Shown: in pieces, positions 10,524-18,695 of the stretch
Layout of the letters: every line of letters begins with the position of its first letter
Numbering within the stretch: the stretch's first letter is position 1
Source of the DNA: Paracoccaceae bacterium
GTDB taxonomy: Bacteria; Pseudomonadota; Alphaproteobacteria; Rhodobacterales; Rhodobacteraceae
DNA: 64,000 nucleotides
Assembly (NCBI GenBank): GCA_016938875.1
Contig: JAFGTV010000053.1
Span: 124,001-188,000, forward strand
Direction of reading: 5' to 3'
Notes under the pieces: generated by a model
The model's database searches: none
Told to the model about the DNA's origin: nothing
Seen by the model: the letters and a program-made list of their open reading frames with translations, nothing else
Made by a program: the position numbers and the translations under genes

Positions 10524-11856
10524 GCGTCAGCCCCTCGACCAGCAGGCTGGGCACCCGGCGCGACAGGTGGGCGCGCGCGTCATTGGCCGGCACGATGCGG
10601 CGCAACATCTCGGGCAGGTGCCCGGCGATGGTGCATTCGTTCACCGGATAGCGGATTTCCCCGTTTTCCACCCAGAACCCGGCGGCCCCGCGCGAATAAT
10701 CCCCCGTGGTGGGGTTGATCGTGCTGCCGATCATCGAGGTGACCAGCAACCCGGTGCCCATCTCTGCGATCAGCTCTGCACGGGTCTTGTCGCCCGGGGT
10801 CAGCGTCACGTTGCCGGCACTGGGCGACGGCGGCGCGGATGTGCCGCGTGCGGCGTTCGCGGTGCTGTGCAGGCCCAGTTTGCGCGCGGTGGCCAGGTCC
10901 AGGATCCAGCCGGTCAGGATCCCGTTTTCCACGATCGCGCGGCGGGCCGTGGCCAGCCCCTCGCCGTCGAACGGGCGCGAACCGGCGATTCGCGCGCGGT
11001 GCGGGTCCTCTATCAGCGACAGGGTTTCGGGCAGAACCGCCTGTCCCATCAGATCCCGCGCCCAAGAGGCACCGCGCACAATGGCGGTGCCGTTGATCGC
11101 CGACAGAAGGTGCCCGATCAGGGACGATGCGATGCGTTCATCGAACAAAACCGGGTAAGCGCCGGTTTTCGGCCTGCGCGCCCCGGCGCGGGCGGTGGCG
11201 CGTTCGGCGGCCAGGCGGCCGATCTCTTCGGGGCTGGGCAGGTCGGCCTGAAAGGTGCGGGTTTCGGCGCACCAGTCGCGCTCCATCCCGGTGCCGGTGC
11301 CGGTGATCGCCACACAGGACACCGCGCGATCAGTGCGCGCATAGCCGCCCGAAAACCCGTTGGTGGCCGCCAGATGCAGCCGACGGCGGCCATAGCCCGC
11401 GCTGGCCGATTGCACCTGGGACACGCCCGCGATGGCCAGGGCGGCGGCCTCGGCGCGGCGGGCGTCCTCTTGCAGGGCGGCGGGGTCGGGTTCGGCGGTG
11501 GGATCGGCCAGTTCCAGCGCGGCGATATCGGGGTCGCAGGCCAGCTGCGCGGGATCGGCCAGGCCGATGGTGGCATCCTCGGGGGCCTCGCGGGCCATGG
11601 CGACGGCGCGGACGGCCATTTCGGCCATGGTTTCGGGCCGCGTGTCCGAGGCCGACACACAGGCCTGGCGCTGCCCGATCATCACCCGCAGGCCGATTTC
11701 GGTCCCCTCGGCGCGCTCTGCCTGTTCCAGCACACCGCCGCGCACGTCGATCGACACCGAGGTGCCCTCGACCGCCAGCGCATCGGCGGTGTCGGCCCCG
11801 GCCTTGCGGGCGGCGTCGAGCAGGGCGTGGGTCAGCGTCTCTAGCGTGTGGGTCAT
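10510..11856 (-). CDS. pmbA: TldD/PmbA family protein, PmbA type
   Basis: PmbA (TldE) forms a heterocomplex with TldD, a metalloprotease that matures some modified peptides and degrades antitoxins. The 448-residue sequence shows LRVMIGQRQACVSASDT, the VLFDERIASSLIGHLLSAING block and a C-terminal GAAGFWVENGEIRYPVNECTIAG, all PmbA hallmarks. As expected for this subunit the HExxxH metal motif of TldD is absent. No tldD is in the window. It is followed on the same strand by the CysQ-like gene, overlapping by 14 bases. Confidence 0.92.
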   Translation of the reverse strand: MTHTLETLTHALLDAARKAGADTADALAVEGTSVSIDVRGGVLEQAERAEGTEIGLRVMIGQRQACVSASDTRPETMAEMAVRAVAMAREAPEDATIGLADPAQLACDPDIAALELADPTAEPDPAALQEDARRAEAAALAIAGVSQVQSASAGYGRRRLHLAATNGFSGGYARTDRAVSCVAITGTGTGMERDWCAETRTFQADLPSPEEIGRLAAERATARAGARRPKTGAYPVLFDERIASSLIGHLLSAINGTAIVRGASWARDLMGQAVLPETLSLIEDPHRARIAGSRPFDGEGLATARRAIVENGILTGWILDLATARKLGLHSTANAARGTSAPPSPSAGNVTLTPGDKTRAELIAEMGTGLLVTSMIGSTINPTTGDYSRGAAGFWVENGEIRYPVNECTIAGHLPEMLRRIVPANDARAHLSRRVPSLLVEGLTLAGE

Positions 11857-11963
11857 GGGGGCTCCGGCGGTGGGGTGGGAGAGAGCTAATATGCGCGGCG
11901 TGGCCGTGCAAGATGTGCGGATCGCGTGGCCCGGTGCATCGGGCCGGATGGGGGCGAAACGCA

Positions 11964-11994
11964 GGCGCCCGGCGGATCGTCCCCGCCGGGCGCC
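11964..11994 (-). terminator. Hairpin after the DUF2125 gene
   Basis: Perfect 12-bp inverted repeat, GGCGCCCGGCGG (11964-11975) with CCGCCGGGCGCC (11983-11994) and a 7-base loop, 17 bases after the stop of the minus-strand DUF2125 gene. There is no T run, so it may be a weak terminator or a 3' stabiliser. A second, 6-bp hairpin (11928-11945) follows. Nothing else is seen in the 154-base gap to pmbA. Confidence 0.55.
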
Positions 11995-12010
11995 CTGGAT
12001 CGCGGCAGGC

Positions 12011-13516
12011 TCAGCGCAGGCGCTGGCCGTTGGCCAGAACCTGGCCCCCTTCGGTCACGGTAATTTCCGAAACCATCGTATCCTCGCCCCCGCCGGGACG
12101 GGCGAACATGCCCAGCATCATGCGCATGCCCATGGCCTGGTCCTGGGGGATCAGGCCCATCGCCACCAGCTTGTCCATCAGGCCATTGGCGCCCACCAGT
12201 CGCAGCGCCAGGCTGCCGGTCGGCTTGGGAAAGCCGTCAAAGGTGGTGGTGTCGGCGTTGTCAAAGGTAAACGCCCCCTCGCCGCTGAGGTCGACGCCGG
12301 CCAGGCTGAGCCGCAGGTCGTTCACGCGCAGGGCGTGGAGTTCGCCCGGGGCGGCATCGCTGTTGGCCTGGGTCGGATCGGTGACGTCCACCAGCCAACG
12401 CGCCTTGCCCGCCAGATCCACGATCAGCGTCGCGGGATCGCGCGGCAATTGGGCGGTGGGGTCGAACATCGCCCAGATCTGGTCGCTGATTCTCAGCCCC
12501 TCCAGCCGGGTCAGCAGCGCGAAATCGGCGGGTTCCTCGGTCATGATCAGCGGCATCTGCATCTTGAAGGCGCTGTCGGCCATCGCGATCTCGACCTGCG
12601 GGAACGGGATTTGCGGCCCCTTCAGCACAACCGTCGTCCCGGTCGAGGCGACATCGTACATCATGCCGCCATCGCCCAGGTCAAAGTCCAGCGTGCCCCC
12701 GGTGGCCGTGGCGGCGACCTGGGACTGCCCGGCATCCTCCGTCACGTCCATCCGATAGGTCATGGCGCCGTGGCGCAACCCGCCCTTGGAGGTGAAACCG
12801 GCCGCCAGCATCTTGCCCAGATCGCTGGTCTGCATGTCCGCGGGCAGCGCACTGACCGAGGTCGAGGCCAATTTTTCCAGGGTCATGGCGATCGCGACGC
12901 GGGTCGCGTCGTCGGGATTGACCGCGGACATGTCGAACCGCAGGGCATCGGCGTTCAGATCGGTGTCGATCCGGCGCAGCTCGCCCTGGGTCAGGGTGTA
13001 TTTGCCGGTCACCCGGTCCATGCCCATGTCCAGGGTCATGTCCATCGGCGCGCCATCCAGCAGCGCGCGGTCCAGCGTGACCGCGACCTGCGGGGCGACG
13101 AAATCATAGGCGGTCTGATCGGCATCGCCGCTGGCGATCATCGACAGACCGGTCTGGCGCACCGTCATGCCCATATCCAGCGCCTCGCCGGTGGCGGACA
13201 CTGTGGTGGCACGGATCGGATATTCCGGCGACATCTCGATCGCCACGGTGCCATCGCGGCGCTGGGTAAAGGTGATCTCGCCCACAGTGCCGGTCACCGA
13301 CCCACCCTGGGGGATCGTCATCGACAGGGTGATGTCGCTGACCGTCAGGGTGTCGCCCGACATCTGCTCTGTCGCGGTGATCGTCTGGCCATAGCTTTGC
13401 CCCAGGGTTTTCCAGGACTCCCAGACCCCCTTGGCGGTGACATCCGCGCTTGCGGGGCCCGCCCAGGCCAGACCGGCCGCGATGGCCGCCGCAGAGGCCG
13501 TTTTCCAATACATCAT
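12011..13516 (-). CDS. DUF2125 domain protein, exported
   Basis: A 501-residue secreted protein of unknown function. It begins with a clear signal peptide (MMYWKTASAAAIAAGLAWAGPASA, cleavage near 24) and is rich in beta-strand-like segments and repeated MTLDMGMD/VTGT motifs, consistent with DUF2125, found in alphaproteobacteria and related in character to AsmA-like or long beta-structured envelope proteins. A GGAAAGAGTGAAG ribosome region precedes the ATG at 13516. It is transcribed alone, divergent from the SDR gene. Confidence 0.82.
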   Translation of the reverse strand: MMYWKTASAAAIAAGLAWAGPASADVTAKGVWESWKTLGQSYGQTITATEQMSGDTLTVSDITLSMTIPQGGSVTGTVGEITFTQRRDGTVAIEMSPEYPIRATTVSATGEALDMGMTVRQTGLSMIASGDADQTAYDFVAPQVAVTLDRALLDGAPMDMTLDMGMDRVTGKYTLTQGELRRIDTDLNADALRFDMSAVNPDDATRVAIAMTLEKLASTSVSALPADMQTSDLGKMLAAGFTSKGGLRHGAMTYRMDVTEDAGQSQVAATATGGTLDFDLGDGGMMYDVASTGTTVVLKGPQIPFPQVEIAMADSAFKMQMPLIMTEEPADFALLTRLEGLRISDQIWAMFDPTAQLPRDPATLIVDLAGKARWLVDVTDPTQANSDAAPGELHALRVNDLRLSLAGVDLSGEGAFTFDNADTTTFDGFPKPTGSLALRLVGANGLMDKLVAMGLIPQDQAMGMRMMLGMFARPGGGEDTMVSEITVTEGGQVLANGQRLR

Positions 13517-13642
13517 CTTCACTCTTTCCAGGTTGCCGTGTTGGCGCAACCTTCTGACGTAGCCCGGACCAAGTCAACGGCACGTTGCGCTGGCCTGTGC
13601 CCCGGCGCTGGGCTAGGAATTGGGCACGGATCGGAGGGGAAA

Positions 13643-14398
13643 ATGATGGATATGACGGGCAAAAGCGTTCTGATTACGGGCGCAAGCCGTGGGATCGGCG
13701 CGGCGGCGGCGCGGGCCTTTGCAGATGCGGGCGCGCATGTCGCGCTGGCCGCGCGCAGCCAGGAGGCGATTACCACCATCGCCCGCGAGATCGGGCCAAA
13801 GGCCATCGCGCTGCCCTGTGACGTGGCCGATTTCGGGGCGGTTTCGGATGCCGTGCGCGCCGTGGTCAAGGCGTTTGGCCAGATCGACGTGCTGGTCAAC
13901 AACGCCGCCGTGGTCGAGCCGATCGCGCGGCTGCAAGATGCCGATCCTGCCGACTGGGGCGCGGCGATGGACATCAACCTGCGCGGCGTGTTCCACGGCA
14001 TGCGTGCCGCGATGCCGGTGATGTCGGCAATGGGCGGCGGCACGATCCTGACGATCAGTTCCGGCGCGGCCCATAACCCGCTGGAGGGCTGGAGCGCCTA
14101 TTGCACCTCAAAGGCCGGGGCGGCGATGTTGACCCGCTGCGCGCACCTGGAGGGGCACGAGCAGGGTATTCGCGCCCTTGGCCTGTCACCGGGCACGGTC
14201 GCCACCGACATGCAGCGCCAGATCAAGCAGAGCGGCGTGAACCCGGTCAGCCGACTGGATTGGTCCGAACATGTGCCCCCCGCCTGGCCCGCCCGCGCGC
14301 TGGTCTGGATGTGCACCGAGGACGCCGATGAGTTCCTGGGCCAGGAGGTGTCGCTGCGCGAACGCGCGATCCGCCGCCGTGTCGGGCTGGAGGGATGA
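13643..14398 (+). CDS. Short-chain dehydrogenase/reductase
   Basis: Classical SDR of 251 residues: TGASRGIG at 12-19 binds NAD(P), NNAA at 87-90 stabilises the fold, and the catalytic Ser140/141, Tyr154 and Lys158 are present in ISSGAA and YCTSKAG. The start at 13643 follows GGAGGGGA. It overlaps the enoyl-CoA hydratase gene by 4 bases (ATGA), which suggests the two act together in acyl-CoA or fatty-acid metabolism. The exact alcohol or ketone substrate is unknown. Confidence 0.9.
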   Translation: MMDMTGKSVLITGASRGIGAAAARAFADAGAHVALAARSQEAITTIAREIGPKAIALPCDVADFGAVSDAVRAVVKAFGQIDVLVNNAAVVEPIARLQDADPADWGAAMDINLRGVFHGMRAAMPVMSAMGGGTILTISSGAAHNPLEGWSAYCTSKAGAAMLTRCAHLEGHEQGIRALGLSPGTVATDMQRQIKQSGVNPVSRLDWSEHVPPAWPARALVWMCTEDADEFLGQEVSLRERAIRRRVGLEG

Positions 14399-15021
14399 TC
14401 GCGCTGGAGCAGGACGGCGCACGCTGGACCGTCACGCTGAACCGCCCGGACAAGGCCAACTCGCTGACCAAGGCCATGTTGCGAGAGCTGGAGGTCATCG
14501 TCGCCGAGGCAGACCGCGCCGAGGTTGCGGCGCTGATCCTGACCGGGACGGGCACGGTGTTCAGCGCAGGCGCCGACCTGGACGAGGCCCGCGCAGGTCT
14601 GGCCACTGACGGGATCTGGGAACGGGTTTCGGGCCGGATCGCAGGGCTCAAGGGGATGACGGTGGCGGCGTTGAACGGCACCCTGGCCGGGGGCGCGTTC
14701 GGCATGGCGCTGGCCTGTGATATCCGCCTGGCGGTGCCAGAGGCCAAGTTCTTTTACCCGGTGATGAAGCTGGGGTTCCTTCCGCAGCCCTCGGATCCCG
14801 GTCGGCTGGCGGCGCTGGTGGGTCCGGCGCGGGCCAAGCTGATCCTGATGGGCGGCGCCAAGATCACCGCCGACGAGGCGCTGGCCTTTGGCCTGGTGGA
14901 ACGGGTGGTGCCACGTGACGATCTGATGGGGGCGGTTGATGCGCTGGTGGCCGATGCCGTCGCTGCCCAGCCGGGGCCGCGCGCCGCGATCAAGGCGATG
15001 TGCGCTGCGCCTCTGGGCTAA
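14395..15021 (+). CDS. Enoyl-CoA hydratase/isomerase family protein
   Basis: Crotonase-fold protein of 208 residues, shorter than the usual ~255 because the C-terminal helical part is truncated. The N-terminal LNRPDKANSLTKAMLRELE, the oxyanion-hole segment FSAGADLDEA and the second NGTLAGGAFGMALACDIRLA are intact. The hydratase glutamates are less clear, so isomerase or another crotonase reaction is possible. Translationally coupled to the preceding SDR. Its stop overlaps the stop of the convergent HNH gene by 3 bases. Confidence 0.88.
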   Translation: MIALEQDGARWTVTLNRPDKANSLTKAMLRELEVIVAEADRAEVAALILTGTGTVFSAGADLDEARAGLATDGIWERVSGRIAGLKGMTVAALNGTLAGGAFGMALACDIRLAVPEAKFFYPVMKLGFLPQPSDPGRLAALVGPARAKLILMGGAKITADEALAFGLVERVVPRDDLMGAVDALVADAVAAQPGPRAAIKAMCAAPLG

Positions 15022-15314
15022 CGCATTCGCCGCGCGCCCGGTGTCTTGGAATGAAACCCCGGGGGGCGCTTGGCAACCCAGGCGATGAATTTCGCCAGCC
15101 GGGGATGGCCGCGCAGGGCTGCGATCGTGTTGAAATCGCGGGCCAGTTCGGTCTCTGTCAGGGTCGCGTGTATTTCGTTGTGGCAGATCTGGTGCAAGCG
15201 CACGGTCGGCCCGCCCTTGCCCCCGCGCAGCTTTGGCGTCAGGTGATGCAGGCTCTGTTTCGCCTCGGGCGGGATCGGGCGACCGCATAGCGGGCAGATC
15301 GGCAAGTCTGTCAT
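15018..15314 (-). CDS. Small HNH endonuclease-like protein
   Basis: A 98-residue protein built almost wholly of one HNH motif: CPLCGRP near residue 7-13 (zinc ligands), HHLTPKLRGGKGG near 22-34 and LHQICHNEIHATLT near 40-53, followed by a basic tail. It resembles stand-alone HNH proteins common in alphaproteobacteria, whose role in DNA repair or nicking is undefined. It has no nearby phage or restriction genes. Confidence 0.8.
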   Translation of the reverse strand: MTDLPICPLCGRPIPPEAKQSLHHLTPKLRGGKGGPTVRLHQICHNEIHATLTETELARDFNTIAALRGHPRLAKFIAWVAKRPPGFHSKTPGARRMR

Positions 15315-15359
15315 GGGCGATAGGGTGGGGCACGGGTGCCCCTTGGACAAGGGGGCGAC

Positions 15360-16538
15360 ATGGAACGCATCGAGGCGCTGGTGATCGGGGCAGGCCCCGC
15401 CGGGCTGATGGCGGCAGAGGCGCTGGGGGCTGCCGGGCACAGCGTCGTGGTGGCCGATGCCAAGCCGTCGCCGGGGCGCAAGTTCCTGATGGCGGGCAAA
15501 TCGGGTCTGAACCTGACCAAGGCCGAACCGTTCGAGGATTTTGTCGCCGCCTATGCCGAGGCCGGTGTGCATCTGCGCCCAATGCTGGAGGTCTTCGGCC
15601 CCGATCAGGTCCGCAGCTGGGCCGAGGGCTTGGGCCAGCCCGTTTTTACCGGGACGACCGGCCGGGTGTTCCCCACCGCGATGAAGGCCTCTGGGCTGCT
15701 GCGGGCCTGGCTGGGGCGGCTGGCGGGGTTGAATGGCGCGCTGCGAACACGCTGGCGCTGGACCGGGTGGCAGGGCGAGGGGATCACCTTTGACACGCCC
15801 GAGGGGCCGCGCGAGGTGCTGGCCGATGTCACGATCCTGGCGCTGGGCGGGGCCAGTTGGGCCAGGTTGGGCTCTGACGGGCGTTGGGCGGATGTGCTGG
15901 CGGGGGCGGGGGTGCCGCTGGTGCCGTTTCAGCCTGCCAATGCCGGGCTGCGGGTGGATTGGTCCGCGCCGATGGCGCGCCGGTTCGGCCAGCCGGTCAA
16001 GGGCGTTGCGCTGCGCGTTGGCGATGGCCCCTGGCATCGCGGCGAGTTCGTGATCTCGGCCCGGGGGCTGGAGGGGGGCGGGATCTATGCGCTGTCGCGT
16101 CCGCTGCGCAGCGGGGCCACGCTGATCGCTGATTTGGTGCCGGACTGGAGCCTTGAGAAAACCGCCGAGCGCCTGTCGCGCCCCCAGGGCAAGGCGAGCC
16201 TGTCCAATCATCTGCGCAAGGCATTGCGGCTGGACCCGGTGCGCCTGGCACTGTTGATGGAGTTCGCTCGCCCCCTGCCGACAGGGCCTGCGCTGGCCGG
16301 GTTGATCAAGGCGCTGCCGATTCGCCACCAGGGACCGCGCCCGCTGGACGAGGCGATCTCGACCGCCGGGGGCGTGGCTTGGGCGGGGGTCGATGACGGG
16401 CTGATGCTGCGCGCGCGGCCGGGCACCTATGTCGCGGGCGAGATGCTGGACTGGGAGGCGCCGACAGGGGGCTATCTGATGACCGGGTGCCTGGCCACCG
16501 GACTATGGGCCGGGCGGGCGGCGGCGGCGCGGCTTTAG
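15360..16538 (+). CDS. NAD(P)/FAD-dependent oxidoreductase, HI0933/TIGR03862-type flavoprotein
   Basis: A 392-residue flavoprotein. The FAD-binding GAGPAGLMAAEAL starts at residue 9, followed by KPSPGRKFLMAGKSGLNLTKAEP, a fingerprint of the HI0933-like (BaiN-related) group, FTGTTGRVFPTAMKASGLLRAWL, and a C-terminal GEMLDWEAPTGGYLMTGCLATG that closes on the flavin. Members reduce substrates that are mostly unknown. The start at 15360 follows a GGGGG-rich region. Its stop overlaps that of the convergent GST gene. Confidence 0.88.
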   Translation: MERIEALVIGAGPAGLMAAEALGAAGHSVVVADAKPSPGRKFLMAGKSGLNLTKAEPFEDFVAAYAEAGVHLRPMLEVFGPDQVRSWAEGLGQPVFTGTTGRVFPTAMKASGLLRAWLGRLAGLNGALRTRWRWTGWQGEGITFDTPEGPREVLADVTILALGGASWARLGSDGRWADVLAGAGVPLVPFQPANAGLRVDWSAPMARRFGQPVKGVALRVGDGPWHRGEFVISARGLEGGGIYALSRPLRSGATLIADLVPDWSLEKTAERLSRPQGKASLSNHLRKALRLDPVRLALLMEFARPLPTGPALAGLIKALPIRHQGPRPLDEAISTAGGVAWAGVDDGLMLRARPGTYVAGEMLDWEAPTGGYLMTGCLATGLWAGRAAAARL

Positions 16539-17140
16539 CCGGCGCGAGAACGCAGATAGGCGGGGCGCGCACGCATCCGCGTCAGGTAATCGGCGAGTTT
16601 CGGTTCGGTGATCGGGAAATGCGCGACCTCTGCCCAATCGCCGCAATGGGTCAGGATGATATCGGGCACCGTCATCATGCCCCCCATCAGAAACGGCCCC
16701 GCGCCCATCCGGTGAACCAGGGTGGACTGGCTGCGCTGAACCTCCCATTTCAGGCTGTCCTTGATCGCGGATTGGCGCAGCGCCTCGGGCAGGACGAAAC
16801 TGTGCCGCGCGGCCATCCACAGGGCTGCGTCGAACTCATCCAGCAGGAACTGGGTCATGCTGTCCTGTTGGGCGCGTTCCAGCGTGCCGGCGGGATGGGT
16901 CAGCGCGCCGTGGCGATCGGCCAGAAAGGTCAGGATCGCGGTCGAATCGGTGATCGGCACCCCATCGACCAACAGCACCGGCACCTTGCCCGCCGGGTTC
17001 AGCGCGACAACGTCCTGCGATTGCGGGGGCGCGGGCACATGGGCATAGGGCAGGCCCAGTTCCTCCAGCATCCACAGAACGCGGCGGGCGCGGCTGTTGC
17101 CGCTGCCGATCACGCTATAGCTGGGAACGGTGCTGTCCAT
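16535..17140 (-). CDS. Glutathione S-transferase family protein
   Basis: A 201-residue GST. The N-terminal thioredoxin-like domain (about 1-80) has SGNSRARRVLWMLEELGLPYA, the cis-proline loop GKVPVLLVDG and the glutathione-binding ITDSTAI; the helical C-terminal domain follows. The early SGNSR serine is a plausible catalytic residue. It is probably a detoxification or thiol-transfer enzyme; substrate unknown. The gene ends against the flavoprotein gene and starts 32 bases from the holA stop. Confidence 0.88.
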   Translation of the reverse strand: MDSTVPSYSVIGSGNSRARRVLWMLEELGLPYAHVPAPPQSQDVVALNPAGKVPVLLVDGVPITDSTAILTFLADRHGALTHPAGTLERAQQDSMTQFLLDEFDAALWMAARHSFVLPEALRQSAIKDSLKWEVQRSQSTLVHRMGAGPFLMGGMMTVPDIILTHCGDWAEVAHFPITEPKLADYLTRMRARPAYLRSRAG

Positions 17141-17172
17141 CCGACAAGGGGTTCCAGCAAATCGGGATGTGG

Positions 17173-18201
17173 TCAACCCCGACGTGCGCCCATCATCGCC
17201 AGCCGGATCAGGCCGCGTTCCATCAGCGCCATTTGCGGCGCCCGCTGGGACGAGCGCAGCTGTAGGTCGGTGTCGATCAGCAGGCTCAGGGCCTGTTCCA
17301 GCCGGCGGGTGCCCCAGCTTTGGGCCTGGCGCACCATGCGGTCGCGGGATTTGAAATGCACCGGCGGGCGCAACCGGTTGATGCCGCTGGCGGGGCCGTC
17401 GGGATCGCTGGCGGCGGCATGCAGGGCGCGAAAATGGCGGGTGGCGTTGATGCACAGGCTGACCGGCGTCACCCCCTGCGCCTGAAGGCGGCGCAGCAGC
17501 GGGCCGATTTCGCCGCTGCGGGCCTCGGCCACGACATGGATCAGCGCGTCGCTGTCGGCCTCGGTCGAGCGGGGGGCGCAGGCGGTGACATCCTCGGGCG
17601 TCAGCGGCGCGGGATCGCCCATCTTGTAAAGCGCCAGCTTTTCGACGGTTTGCCGGAAATCGCCGGGGTCCAGCGTGGTCGCCAGGCCCAGCAATTCGCC
17701 CATCGCGGGGCGGTCGACCTGGGTCAGGCCCGCGCGGGCCAGCATCGCCTCGATCTCGTCGCGGCCGGGCGGGTCGTCATAGATCGCCACCGCATAGGCG
17801 TTGCGGTGCCCCTCAAAGAATTTGCGCAGGCTAGAGCGCGGGGTCAGTTGTTTGGCGGTGACCACCAGCTGGGCATCGTCCGCCTGCCAGTCCGCCAGGG
17901 CGGCTGCGATGGTGTCGGCCAGGGTGTCGGTCGCATCCTCCAGGAACACCACGCGCGGGCCGGGGAAGAAACCGCGCGCCTTGATCGCATCCGACAGTGC
18001 CGCCGGATCGCCGCGCAGATCGGACGCCATCATCCGGGTCAGGCGCATCTCTTCCTCGGCATTCGGGCCCAGCAGGGCGGCGATCACCTCTTGGCGTTTC
18101 AACGCCACGCGCATCGCGTCGGGCCCATAGATCAACAGGCCGGTGCGGTCGGGCTCTGGCCGGGTGAAATAGCGCGCCGCCTCTCGGGGAGAGAGCTTCA
18201 T
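17173..18201 (-). CDS. holA: DNA polymerase III delta subunit
   Basis: Clamp-loader wrench subunit that opens the beta sliding clamp. The 342-residue protein begins [15 protein letters not shown] and shows GLLIYGPDAMRVALKRQEV, the LVVTAKQLTPRSSLRKFFE segment and the C-terminal CINATRHFRALHAAA block, in the order of HolA. Its ATG overlaps the lptE stop by 4 bases. The leuS-lptE-holA order is preserved across proteobacteria, including E. coli. Confidence 0.93.
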   Translation of the reverse strand: MKLSPREAARYFTRPEPDRTGLLIYGPDAMRVALKRQEVIAALLGPNAEEEMRLTRMMASDLRGDPAALSDAIKARGFFPGPRVVFLEDATDTLADTIAAALADWQADDAQLVVTAKQLTPRSSLRKFFEGHRNAYAVAIYDDPPGRDEIEAMLARAGLTQVDRPAMGELLGLATTLDPGDFRQTVEKLALYKMGDPAPLTPEDVTACAPRSTEADSDALIHVVAEARSGEIGPLLRRLQAQGVTPVSLCINATRHFRALHAAASDPDGPASGINRLRPPVHFKSRDRMVRQAQSWGTRRLEQALSLLIDTDLQLRSSQRAPQMALMERGLIRLAMMGARRG

Positions 18202-18695
18202 CGCCGCCAGTCGCCGGCGGTCGCAACCAGCCGGGTGACCAATTGATCGGCCAGCATCACCATCAGGCGGCGGTTGGCGTCGCGTTCGGCGGTGAGGGTT
18301 GCAAGGGTGCTGCCGGTCGCCGAATAGGCCGAAAAGGCGGTGATATCGCCCGATTGCACCACCGTGCCCTCGGCCAGATCGCGCAGTTGGAACGCCAGCG
18401 TGCCGGTCAGGTTATAGCGGGTGGTTTCCTGCTCGGTGCTGATGCCCAGCCCCGCGCGCTTGGTCTCGATGCGATAGCTCAGCCGATAGCGCGCTGCCTC
18501 GGCCCGGCCCAGCCGTTCCTCAAGGCGCGAAACCAGCGCAAAGCCGTTCCGGGTATCGGGGGCATCGACGGCGATCTGCCCGCGCAGCCCCTCGGCCACG
18601 CCGCCGGGACCATAGGCCGGTCGAAAGCCACAGCCCGCCACCAGCCCGGCAGCGGCAAGACCCAGCAAAATAGCGCGGCGATCAGATGACGACAT
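18198..18695 (-). CDS. lptE: LPS-assembly lipoprotein LptE
   Basis: Plugs the LptD beta-barrel that inserts lipopolysaccharide into the outer leaflet. The 165-residue precursor has a signal sequence ending in a lipobox LVAG-C22, followed by GFRPAYG as in LptE proteins, and the [24 protein letters not shown] region. It overlaps leuS by 14 bases and holA by 4, so the three are one translational unit. Confidence 0.9.
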   Translation of the reverse strand: MSSSDRRAILLGLAAAGLVAGCGFRPAYGPGGVAEGLRGQIAVDAPDTRNGFALVSRLEERLGRAEAARYRLSYRIETKRAGLGISTEQETTRYNLTGTLAFQLRDLAEGTVVQSGDITAFSAYSATGSTLATLTAERDANRRLMVMLADQLVTRLVATAGDWRR

